In this document: positions 1-7,256 of the stretch, piece by piece | Layout of the letters: each line of letters opens with the position of its first letter | Position numbering within the stretch: the stretch's first letter is position 1 | Source of the DNA: an uncultured Flavobacterium sp. | Lineage (GTDB): Bacteria > Bacteroidota > Bacteroidia > Flavobacteriales > Flavobacteriaceae | Length of the DNA stretch: 15,075 bases | Direction: 5' to 3' | Assembly: GCA_945957245.1 (NCBI GenBank) | Contig: CAMFLD010000018.1 | Location: 1-15,075 of the forward strand | The notes under the pieces: generated by a model | Seen by the model: only the letters and a program-made list of their open reading frames with translations | What the model was told of the DNA's origin: nothing | Databases searched by the model: none | Made by a program: the position numbers and the translations under genes

Positions 1-48
1 CGAGATCAGCCTCGGTCTCGTGGGCTCGGAGATGTGTATAAGAGACAG
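1..48 (+). other. Residual Illumina Nextera (Tn5) adapter with i7 index
   Basis: These bases are sequencing-library DNA, not genome. Positions 1-6 match the end of the i7 flow-cell adapter. Positions 7-14 (CAGCCTCG) are the reverse complement of Nextera index N710 as I remember the index table. Positions 15-29 are the i7-side Nextera primer site, and 30-48 are the 19-bp Tn5 mosaic end ending in AGAGACAG. Genomic sequence begins at 49. The gene cut at 49 is therefore truncated by the contig end and is not a broken gene. Confidence 0.97.
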
Positions 49-214
49 CCTGTCTTACTCTTACACTACCACGCAAGAGAAGGGCATCGGGAATTTCATC
101 CTGATTCCGATCTGAAAAATCAGAGTATTCAATAATTATTTTGGAAGATTTCTGTGCATTAACATTGTTCAGTGCAAAGAACAGAAATCCGATATAAAAA
201 AGTAGCTTCTTCAA
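49..214 (-). CDS. Secreted OstA/LptA-like protein, N-terminal fragment (3' end missing)
   Basis: Partial gene running off the contig end. From a TTG at 214 the frame reads MKKLLFYIGF, a hydrophobic stretch, then an Ala-Gln signal-peptidase site (NVNAQ). About 30 mature residues follow, including KIIIEYSDFSDRNQ and DEIPDALLLRGSV. This lysine start, signal peptide and 'D-x-PDA-x-LLxG-x-V' pattern resemble, from memory, the N-terminus of flavobacterial OstA-like proteins. In that family the OstA/LptA domain takes part in lipopolysaccharide transport to the outer membrane. Only 55 residues are visible, so the family call is tentative. No ATG is available in this frame. An in-frame upstream TTG at 256 lies inside the likely -7 box, which favours 214. 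The LRR gene upstream is separated by a terminator and by this gene's own promoter candidate. Confidence 0.55.
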
Positions 215-253
215 TGAATTGATATTTAACCTATGCCTTACGACATGAGTGGG

Positions 254-261
254 CAAATTTA
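254..261 (-). promoter_or_regulatory. -7 box of a Bacteroidota promoter for the OstA-like gene
   Basis: The minus strand reads TAAATTTG, an exact match to the Bacteroidota -7 consensus TAnnTTTG. A TTG lies 24 nt further upstream, slightly beyond the usual spacing, so the -33 element is weak. Transcription would start near 248, giving a leader of roughly 34 nt before the TTG start at 214. This is pattern matching only. Confidence 0.4.
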
Positions 262-311
262 TAAAATTAGCAGCAATCAGAAGCTCAATTAAGAATTATT
301 TATTAAAAGCC

Positions 312-342
312 AAAAGCGCAAATCATTAGGATTTACGCTTTT
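312..342 (-). terminator. Hairpin terminator after the LRR gene
   Basis: A stem of 7 bp (312-318 with 336-342, AAAAGCG/CGCTTTT), one mismatch (319/335) and 5 more bp (320-324 with 330-334) closes on a 5-nt loop. On the minus strand it begins 22 nt after the LRR stop codon and is followed by T-rich sequence. It probably ends the kinase-regulator-LRR transcript. The remaining intergenic bases to 254 show nothing else I can name. Confidence 0.7.
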
Positions 343-364
343 GACTCCAATTAACCACAATTTA

Positions 365-3300
365 TTATTCCTTAACTATTTTCTCGACTTTGCTTCCTTT
401 TTCGGTTTTGATTTTTAGAAAGTAAATGCCATTTGCTTTTCCTGAAATATCAATAGTTGCATTGGTTGCATTTTCTAAAAGAGTTTCCAAAAGTCTTCCC
501 TGAATATCATAAAGCTGAACAGACTGTATTCCAAATTGACTGTTAATATTTATGATGGAATTAGCCGGATTCGGATAAATTTTTACACTGTTATCGAATT
601 CATGTATCGGATTATTTAATTCTGCAAAAGTTGTGGTGGCATCATTAGTAATAACCGGGAAATTGTAGTCAAAATAAATTCCTGCTCTTTGTAGCACAGT
701 ATCATTTACCGGTAAATCTCCTTTGGTTTTAATTTTAAATAAAACATCGCCATGACCTCCAACAGGCGGATTTCCATGCGCTGCTTCAAGATTGATGTTT
801 TGTAGAATGAATTCCACTTTATTTCCAGAAATTCTGGTCGAAGAAGGATTAGAACTATTAAGCAGTTGCAAAGAGTTCATGTCAAATTTTGTGGGGTCAA
901 TATCAAGACGAACTACTACATTTTCAGCATAAAAAGTACCCGTGTTTTCAAAATTAACCATGTAATGAAGGTAGTTGCCAATTTCTGTAGGTGCAACCGA
1001 ATCACCTTCAAGACAGGTTATTTCATTAGGGTCGTATGAACCTACAACAGTTTGATTGTAAGTGAATTGATTGTCAGAAGGTAATTCATCTCCGGAGATA
1101 GGAGTTATTGATGTATTAAAATTCAGGATATCACCGTTATTTACAGCCGGAGTTTCTGTAGGAGCGTTGATATTAAGTACCACTGTAATACTACGGTTTT
1201 CAAAAGGCATTAAGTTGGTATAATTCCATGAAAGCAAACCAGTAGTCACTACATCGGGAACTGGGCCGGCGGATACAAAATCGATTCTGGCATCATCAAA
1301 CTGAAAATTAACTGTCCCGGATTCCATTTGGTTTCCTTTATTTTTAAATACAATTTTATATCGGGCATCAAATCCCGGGCGTGCCGGTTCTATTTGGGTA
1401 AGAACAACTTCTATATCATTATGCTGACCTACTGCATTAATACAGAAGTTTTGTGTAGAGATATTATTGTTGTTATTGGTAAAATTAAAATTAGCTGATG
1501 CGGGATCAAATGCAAACCAAGTAGGGTTTTCAGTATTAGGAGCTATAGTGTAATTTCCGGCATCGGTATAGAAATTATAGGTTCCATTAATATTCGTTAC
1601 GGTTGCTCCATTTAAGGAACCATCAGTAACATTAAGCCTGATGAAAGGATTTACTACATCGGTAACATCACAACCATCATTATTGGCATCAAAAATGGTA
1701 ATTCCGGTAATTGTGTTATGATTTCCTCCCGGAGTAAAAGAGCAATAGGAGTTACATACGGTTCCGTTCATCCCAAGGCTGTTAAGTTGCGTCTGTATGG
1801 ACTGCAGTTGGTTGTCATCAGCGCAAATATATTGCAGTGTCGGATTACCGCTAAAATCAAGTAGCGATTCATTAATTCCGTTTTTGAGAAACAATGTTGA
1901 GAGTGTATTATTTTGACATGTCAGGTATTGCAAACGAGTACAATGGCTTACGTCAATTGTTGTCAACTGATTGAAACCGCACGCTAACGATTCGAGATTG
2001 GTCATATTGCTTAAATCCATAGCCGTAGTTTGTGTTGCTGCAAAACCAAGGGTTTTCAATCCTGTTAAGGAACTTAAATCCAGATTAGGTAAGTTATTAT
2101 TGGAATAATCCAGATTAGTCAGGTTAGGATGATTGCTCAAATCCAAGCTTGTAAGCAGGTTGTTGGAACAAGAAAATCCATAAAGCGCATTAAGTCCGAA
2201 TAAGTCTATATTGGTTAGGGAATTATTGTAGCATTCCAGATTTTCAAGATGAGGCAGGTAACCCAAATTTAAACTTAAAAGCTGATTATTGTCGCAAGAA
2301 AGATATCTAAGATTACTAAGACTGGTTACATCTAATGTTGTAAGTTGGTTAATACCACAATGTAACTCCGTTAGGTTAGGAAAATTACTTACATCCAGGA
2401 TATTCAGGTTATTCGAGTTACAGTTAAGAAATCCCAGGTTAGGAGAAATCCCATTCACATTAGCCAGAGACAATTGGTTATATGAAAAGTCTAAACTAAC
2501 AAGGCTTGATAATCCGCTCAGATTTAAAGTCGTTAGTTGATTGTCAGAACAATTTAACTGAATCAGGTTTGTAAGGTTAAGCACATCGAGAGTTGTCAAA
2601 TGGTTATGTGTACAATTTAAATATTGAAGGTTTGGCAGGTTAATTAAGCTCAGATTGGTTAACTGATTATAGTTGTAATCCAATACTTTAAGATTGATTA
2701 ATCCGTTTAAATTCAAGTTGGTAATATAGTTATAAGAGCAATGTAAATCTGTTAGGTTAACCAAATTTGAAACATCAAGATTGGTAATGGCCTGATAGCT
2801 GCAACTGAGTTTTTTTAGGTTGGTAAGATTATTAACATTCAGAGAACTAATATGCCCGGAAATTCCAGCAGGCCCATCACAATATAAGGTTTCAAGACTC
2901 GTTAGTCCGGTCAGATCCAAATTAGAAAGCATATTAACGCTGCAATTAAGCAATTTCAGATTGGATAATCCGACTACATTTAGATTTGTCAGGAAAGGAG
3001 CAATAAACTGACCATTAGCAATATATCCGCCACCACAGGTCAGTTCCAGCAAATTGGGCAAGCCAGTGGCATCGATACTTGAGATAAAATTCCGCGAACA
3101 ATCTATTTTCTCTAATGCCGGTAAGTTGGTTAGGTCTAATGTTGTAAGCAGATTGCTGCCGCAATATAGTTCTTTAAGGTTAGCCAGTCCGTTTAGATTG
3201 AGTGTAGTTAATTTACCATAGGTACAGGTCAATATTCTTAAATTAGGCAATCCGCTCAGATTTAAGGAAGTAAGATTCCCTAAACTGTCTCCCGTTGAAG

Positions 3301-4345
3301 TTACATTGCTCCAAACGCTGAATTCCTGTAGATTGGGTAAATTAGACAATGTTACATTAGTAAGCTCATTATTCCTGCTACAATCCAGAGTAATTAAATT
3401 GGGAAGATTAGAAATGCTTAAAGTACTTATTTTAGTGTTACTACTGGTCAGCTTTGTCAGATTGACAAGTGCGTGAATATCAAGATTGGTCAAATCATTA
3501 TAACTGCAGTTCAGTTCGCTTAAGTTAGTCAGGTTATTCAAATTCAAGGCCGAAAGTTTGTTGCTGCTGCAATTCAATTTAGTAACATTCGGAACTCCAT
3601 TAAGGTTTGTAAGCTGATTTGAGGAACAATCTAATTCAGTCAGATTTGTAAGCCCGCTTAAATTAAGAACTGCCAGGTTATTTGATGAACAGTTAAGTTT
3701 AGAAAGGTTTGTAAGTCCGTTTACAGTGAGTGTACCCATAGAAATGTTCCCTATAAATATTATTTCAGAGAGACCTGAAAGACCATTCAGACTGAGAGAA
3801 GTTAGTCCGTTATTGAGACAGTATAATTTTGACAAACCTGATAAATTGTTTATGTTTAATGATGCCAGGTTGGGTAAATTATAGCAAGAAAGTGTTTCCA
3901 GACTTGCGTTATTGTTTACATTGAGTGTAGAAAGAATTTGCATCCCAATACAGCTCAATGATTTAAGATGAGTAAGGCTGCTCGTGTCCAATGTTGTAAT
4001 AAGACATGAGGTTAGCGTTAGTGATTCAAGGTTGCTGAAGCCCTCCAGTCCGGTAGTATTCATCACCAGTAGTTCATTGATAAATAATGATTTAACCAGA
4101 AGTGCTTCAGACGTCTGTATTTCGCCATCATTATTAGTATCAATTGTCATCCATTGATCATTAAAATCTTTGGCTACTTGTATTGATGGTGTTGCAGCCA
4201 GTAAATAGTTTTTAAGGTACGTATTAGGTATTGTAATGGTCTGCGCATTAATCCATCCTGTAAACAGAATTAATAACGGTAACAGTTTTTTAGCTGTAAA
4301 AAACGATTTGTTTTTTGAAAAGAGTTGAAGTATCGTTGGTTTCAT
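365..4345 (-). CDS. Giant secreted leucine-rich-repeat protein with T9SS type A sorting domain
   Basis: A 1326-residue protein, probably exported across the outer membrane by the type IX secretion system and held on the surface or released. A signal peptide ends at about residue 34 (GWINA|QT). Residues 69-80 form a textbook EF-hand/dockerin-like calcium loop (D69, N71, D73, G74, E80). About 33 leucine-rich repeats, mostly 21 residues, fill residues 106-858. In about 25 of them Cys takes the position after LxxL-x (for example LTELDCSSNQLTNLN), as in the cysteine ladder of Listeria internalin J. Then come a short SdrD/CNA-B-like segment with a second DxNxDG loop (~880-960), an Ig/DUF11-like segment (~980-1100), a SYDPNE-type module often annotated DUF7619 (~1103-1243), and a C-terminal sorting domain (1254-1326, start VKIYPNPANS). 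No catalytic domain is visible. LRR arrays usually bind proteins or glycans, so adhesion or ligand binding is a fair inference. The start lies 15 bp after the response-regulator stop, indicating co-transcription. Confidence 0.9.
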   Translation of the reverse strand: MKPTILQLFSKNKSFFTAKKLLPLLILFTGWINAQTITIPNTYLKNYLLAATPSIQVAKDFNDQWMTIDTNNDGEIQTSEALLVKSLFINELLVMNTTGLEGFSNLESLTLTSCLITTLDTSSLTHLKSLSCIGMQILSTLNVNNNASLETLSCYNLPNLASLNINNLSGLSKLYCLNNGLTSLSLNGLSGLSEIIFIGNISMGTLTVNGLTNLSKLNCSSNNLAVLNLSGLTNLTELDCSSNQLTNLNGVPNVTKLNCSSNKLSALNLNNLTNLSELNCSYNDLTNLDIHALVNLTKLTSSNTKISTLSISNLPNLITLDCSRNNELTNVTLSNLPNLQEFSVWSNVTSTGDSLGNLTSLNLSGLPNLRILTCTYGKLTTLNLNGLANLKELYCGSNLLTTLDLTNLPALEKIDCSRNFISSIDATGLPNLLELTCGGGYIANGQFIAPFLTNLNVVGLSNLKLLNCSVNMLSNLDLTGLTSLETLYCDGPAGISGHISSLNVNNLTNLKKLSCSYQAITNLDVSNLVNLTDLHCSYNYITNLNLNGLINLKVLDYNYNQLTNLSLINLPNLQYLNCTHNHLTTLDVLNLTNLIQLNCSDNQLTTLNLSGLSSLVSLDFSYNQLSLANVNGISPNLGFLNCNSNNLNILDVSNFPNLTELHCGINQLTTLDVTSLSNLRYLSCDNNQLLSLNLGYLPHLENLECYNNSLTNIDLFGLNALYGFSCSNNLLTSLDLSNHPNLTNLDYSNNNLPNLDLSSLTGLKTLGFAATQTTAMDLSNMTNLESLACGFNQLTTIDVSHCTRLQYLTCQNNTLSTLFLKNGINESLLDFSGNPTLQYICADDNQLQSIQTQLNSLGMNGTVCNSYCSFTPGGNHNTITGITIFDANNDGCDVTDVVNPFIRLNVTDGSLNGATVTNINGTYNFYTDAGNYTIAPNTENPTWFAFDPASANFNFTNNNNNISTQNFCINAVGQHNDIEVVLTQIEPARPGFDARYKIVFKNKGNQMESGTVNFQFDDARIDFVSAGPVPDVVTTGLLSWNYTNLMPFENRSITVVLNINAPTETPAVNNGDILNFNTSITPISGDELPSDNQFTYNQTVVGSYDPNEITCLEGDSVAPTEIGNYLHYMVNFENTGTFYAENVVVRLDIDPTKFDMNSLQLLNSSNPSSTRISGNKVEFILQNINLEAAHGNPPVGGHGDVLFKIKTKGDLPVNDTVLQRAGIYFDYNFPVITNDATTTFAELNNPIHEFDNSVKIYPNPANSIININSQFGIQSVQLYDIQGRLLETLLENATNATIDISGKANGIYFLKIKTEKGSKVEKIVKE
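1772..4030 (-). repeat. 63-bp coding periodicity of the LRR array
   Basis: This stretch encodes about 33 leucine-rich repeats with a dominant 21-residue (63-bp) period. Three are clearly expanded: about 30, 31 and 26 residues, beginning LQEFSVWSN, LLELTCGGG and LETLYCDGP. One is shortened to 19 residues (LTELDCSSN...). Neighbouring units share short words but are far from identical in DNA, so the array looks old and diversified rather than recently amplified. Edges are approximate. Confidence 0.85.
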
Positions 4346-4360
4346 GATTTGTGTATTTTT

Positions 4361-5122
4361 CTAAAAATTCCTGATTAATTCCTGTAGTTTTTCCTTTTTG
4401 CTCTGAGCGATAGGAATGTGCGTGTTGTCGGCCATGACAACATAACCACCGTCAGATTTGATATAAGATTTTAAATAAGAAAGATTGATTAAATGGGATT
4501 GATGTATACGTTCAAAACCATGTTCAGTCAGCATTTCTTCAAATTCCTTGAGCGTTCTTGAAATCAATAACGGCTTATGATTTTTGATGAAGAACTCCGT
4601 GTAGTTTACCTTAGCTTCACAGCGGATGATATCGGATACATCAAAAAGATGGATACCATCACTGGTGGAAAGGGCTATGCGTTTAAAATTATCTACTTTT
4701 TTGCGAATGTTTTCCAATAACAGATCAATATGTTCAAACGAACTGTTTTTACCAACAACTTCTTTGATTTTGGCAATGGTCTGCTGTAATTCTTCCGGGT
4801 CAACAGGTTTCAGGATGAAATCCAGTGCACTGAATTTAAATGCCTTTACCGCATATTGTTCATGAGCCGTAATAAAAACAATATGGGCATTTGTTTTTCC
4901 TTTGGTTTTTTTGAGCTGCTCCAAAATATCAAATCCGGTTCCGTCTGAAAGATGGATGTCGAGGAACAATACCTGTGGCTGCGTTTTCTCCAATAGCGCA
5001 ACACCAGTCTTTACGCTTTCGGCTTCGCCAATAATATTGATTTCATTAGTGTACCGCTCCAAAAGCGCTTTTAGTCCGGTTCTTAAATGTTTGTCGTCGT
5101 CAATAAGTACTGCTGTTATCAT
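4361..5122 (-). CDS. LytTR-family response regulator (LytR/AlgR type)
   Basis: A 253-residue DNA-binding response regulator. Residues 1-120 form the receiver domain, with the acidic pocket D8-D10, phosphoacceptor D55 (VLFLDIHLSDG), T85 (FITAHE) and K105 (ILKPVD) all present. Residues ~147-250 form a LytTR DNA-binding domain with the typical segment ERIHQSHLINLSYL. Regulators of this kind are phosphorylated by LytS/YehU-type kinases and bind imperfect direct repeats upstream of target genes. The ATG overlaps the kinase stop codon as ATGA (5119-5122), which points to translational coupling and a cognate pair. The LRR gene starts 15 bp after its stop. Its targets cannot be read from the sequence. 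Confidence 0.95.
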   Translation of the reverse strand: MITAVLIDDDKHLRTGLKALLERYTNEINIIGEAESVKTGVALLEKTQPQVLFLDIHLSDGTGFDILEQLKKTKGKTNAHIVFITAHEQYAVKAFKFSALDFILKPVDPEELQQTIAKIKEVVGKNSSFEHIDLLLENIRKKVDNFKRIALSTSDGIHLFDVSDIIRCEAKVNYTEFFIKNHKPLLISRTLKEFEEMLTEHGFERIHQSHLINLSYLKSYIKSDGGYVVMADNTHIPIAQSKKEKLQELIRNF

Positions 5123-7053
5123 TGGATATATTGTATTGGTAATCGCAGGGTAACACGTGTTCCCACTACTTTATTATTATCTTCTAATTCTTTTATTTCT
5201 ATCTGTGCCGATTTTGAAATGGTGGCTTCCATGATTTCCAATCTTTTTTTGGTGATTTCCAAAGCCATTGATTTGTGAGCCTTCATCGAGTTTTCCCTAA
5301 TCGATGCCGATTTGGTAATTCCGATTCCATCATCTGAAATAGTGCAGACCAACTGCCCGTTGTCAACATCAAAATCTACATAAATGGTTCCGTTGCCTTC
5401 TTTGGGTACGAGACCGTGAAGTATGGCATTTTCTACAAATGGCTGAATCAGCAGCGGAGGCAGTCCCATATTAAATTCGACTCTTTCACTGGATTCAATA
5501 CGGAAATCAAACTTATCATGAAAACGTAACTGTTCCAGCTCTAAATAATTTTGAAGGCTTTCAATTTCTTTGTCAATTGGAATCAGGGTGTCTTTTGAAT
5601 ATTCCAGAGTAAGCCGCATTAGTTTGGAAAATTTCGAGAGGTATTTTAAAGCCGAATCAGTTCCGTTTTGAACAATAAAGCTTGAAATTGAACCCAAACA
5701 ATTGAATACGAAATGCGGATTCATCTGAAGGTGCAAAGCTTTCTGTTCGTATTCGGCAACTTCTTTCTGAAGTGTCAGACGACGTTTCACCTGTTGTCTG
5801 TTAATTACAAGGAAAATAAGCCCAACGATTAGCAATGTCCCTACTATTGAACAAATCAGCATCAAGTTCTGGCGCTTGCTTTTTTCCTGAAATAAGGCTT
5901 CCCGTTTTTTGTATTCGAAGTCCATTTCGGCACGATCAAACTTTTTGGTGCTCTCCATTGTATTTAAACTATCACGAGCCGTTACATATTTTTTATAATG
6001 CTCCAAGGCAAGTTCCGGTTGATGATTTACTTCATAAATGTCGCTTAACAATTTTTCTGAATGGTAAATCTGGTCCAATGCCCCAATCTCTCTGGCATAA
6101 TCCAATGATTTTGAAGCCAGGGGCATTACCTGTTCGTATTTTTTCTGATCAAAATAAAGTGTGCCCAAATTGTAAAGTGCCAGAGCTGCTCCGAACTTAT
6201 TCTGGATGCCTTCATATATTTCAAGTGATTTTTGGTAATAAGTTTCAGCTTTGGCTGATTCTTTGGTTTTGATATAATAATCGCCCCAATAGTTCATCAA
6301 TAATGCCAAACCTCGGTCATTTTGTGTGGTACTGAACAATTTTTCAGCTTTTGTATAGTATACTTTTGCCTCCTCAAGTTTATTGCCTTCAAAGTAAATT
6401 ACTCCAATGTTCGTAAGGGTAACAGGCAATGTTTGTTCTCCAATTTCTTCCTGTATTTTTTCGGCCTTTTTAAAATATTCCAGTGCTTTGATATTGTTGG
6501 ATCTCGATTTGTAAACAATACCCAGATTATTGTATGATTTTGAAATTCCGGTTTTATTGTTGATTTTTTGGTAAAGTTTTAAACCGTTTTGATAATTATT
6601 TAGTGATTCATAGTAATTGCCTTGTTGTGAGTAAATGACACCCAAGCTCGAGTAGCATCTTGCCAAGCCATATACATAAGTTTTATTGCCGTCATCTTCA
6701 TTTACAAGTGATTTGAATAAATCTTTCGCCTTTTCAAAATGCTGTTTTGCTTCATCATATTTTCCCAAAATAATGCTTACATTTCCCTTGTTGACTATCG
6801 CATTTGCAAGTCCGTTTTTAAATTGGATTTTATTGGCAAGTTTCTCAGCTTTTAGGGCATAATTAAGGGAGGAATCAATATTACTTTCCTTGAATTCAAA
6901 AGCCAGATGGTTGTAAACGTTAACTTTAGCAGTGTCAACCTTGCTTGCATTAAGTACCTTCTTCAGGCTGTCTATGGCAGTTTGCTGTGACCAGCCTAAA
7001 CCTACTGTAAGCAATAAAGAATAATAAAGGACAATTTTGACTGAGGTTTTCAA
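5119..7053 (-). CDS. TPR-containing sensor histidine kinase (LytS/YehU-type His_kinase)
   Basis: A 644-residue membrane sensor kinase. A signal peptide covers residues 1-22. A tetratricopeptide-repeat region spans ~40-360 (repeats such as KALEYFKKAEKIQEEIG), one membrane helix lies at ~397-417, and a short coiled coil follows. The PF06580-type kinase core has H447 in QMNPHFVFNCL as the predicted phosphoacceptor. The ATP-binding domain shows the N-box ENAILHG (541-547) and DDGIG (574-578). The topology implies a periplasmic TPR sensor and a cytoplasmic kinase, a common Bacteroidota design. The start is TTG: an in-frame TAA lies 15 bp upstream and no ATG is available. The gene leads the operon, overlaps the regulator by 4 bp, and is divergent from the amylase gene. 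The signal is unknown; TPRs usually bind peptides or proteins. Confidence 0.94.
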   Translation of the reverse strand: MKTSVKIVLYYSLLLTVGLGWSQQTAIDSLKKVLNASKVDTAKVNVYNHLAFEFKESNIDSSLNYALKAEKLANKIQFKNGLANAIVNKGNVSIILGKYDEAKQHFEKAKDLFKSLVNEDDGNKTYVYGLARCYSSLGVIYSQQGNYYESLNNYQNGLKLYQKINNKTGISKSYNNLGIVYKSRSNNIKALEYFKKAEKIQEEIGEQTLPVTLTNIGVIYFEGNKLEEAKVYYTKAEKLFSTTQNDRGLALLMNYWGDYYIKTKESAKAETYYQKSLEIYEGIQNKFGAALALYNLGTLYFDQKKYEQVMPLASKSLDYAREIGALDQIYHSEKLLSDIYEVNHQPELALEHYKKYVTARDSLNTMESTKKFDRAEMDFEYKKREALFQEKSKRQNLMLICSIVGTLLIVGLIFLVINRQQVKRRLTLQKEVAEYEQKALHLQMNPHFVFNCLGSISSFIVQNGTDSALKYLSKFSKLMRLTLEYSKDTLIPIDKEIESLQNYLELEQLRFHDKFDFRIESSERVEFNMGLPPLLIQPFVENAILHGLVPKEGNGTIYVDFDVDNGQLVCTISDDGIGITKSASIRENSMKAHKSMALEITKKRLEIMEATISKSAQIEIKELEDNNKVVGTRVTLRLPIQYIQ

Positions 7054-7078
7054 GGTTATCTGAATTTAATTTCTGAAA

Positions 7079-7086
7079 CAAAGATA
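7079..7086 (-). promoter_or_regulatory. -7 box of the kinase-regulator-LRR operon
   Basis: The minus strand reads TATCTTTG, an exact TAnnTTTG match. It ends 25 nt upstream of the TTG start at 7053. The -33 region at the right distance contains only a T-run, so that half is weak. Confidence 0.4.
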
Positions 7087-7207
7087 GTAGCATTATTTAG
7101 GGTAAAATATACTACTTTTTATTCAACGCATTTAACTTATTATTATCTGTCTTTTGATTATTATTTCATTTTGTATTTAATTTAAATCTCAGAAAAGCTA
7201 TATTGAG

Positions 7208-7215
7208 TATATTTG
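7208..7215 (+). promoter_or_regulatory. -7 box of the amylase promoter
   Basis: TATATTTG matches TAnnTTTG exactly and ends 41 nt before the ATG at 7257. A TTTA at 7181-7184 with a 23-nt spacer is the only -33 candidate. A ribosome-binding-like AAGAAGG sits at 7244-7250. The 203-bp gap also carries the oppositely directed kinase promoter. Confidence 0.4.
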
Positions 7216-7256
7216 TAGTTATGCTTTATAGAACCAGATTATAAAGAAGGTAAATT

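Noticed and set aside
30..48. Tn5/IS50 mosaic end as evidence of a transposon in the genome
   Set aside because: It is preceded by the Illumina i7 adapter and index, so it comes from library preparation.
49..214. Apparent frameshift at the signal peptide of the left-edge gene
   Set aside because: A first reading miscounted the A-run at 196-201; with six bases the TTG frame at 214 runs on without interruption.
1772..4030. CRISPR-like or satellite repeat because of the regular spacing
   Set aside because: The 63-bp period follows codons of 21-residue leucine-rich repeats in one uninterrupted reading frame, and the units are not identical in DNA.
5835..6272. Open frame of 145 codons on the plus strand
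   Set aside because: It lies entirely opposite the sensor kinase coding sequence and its translation has no recognisable domain or promoter; a shadow frame.
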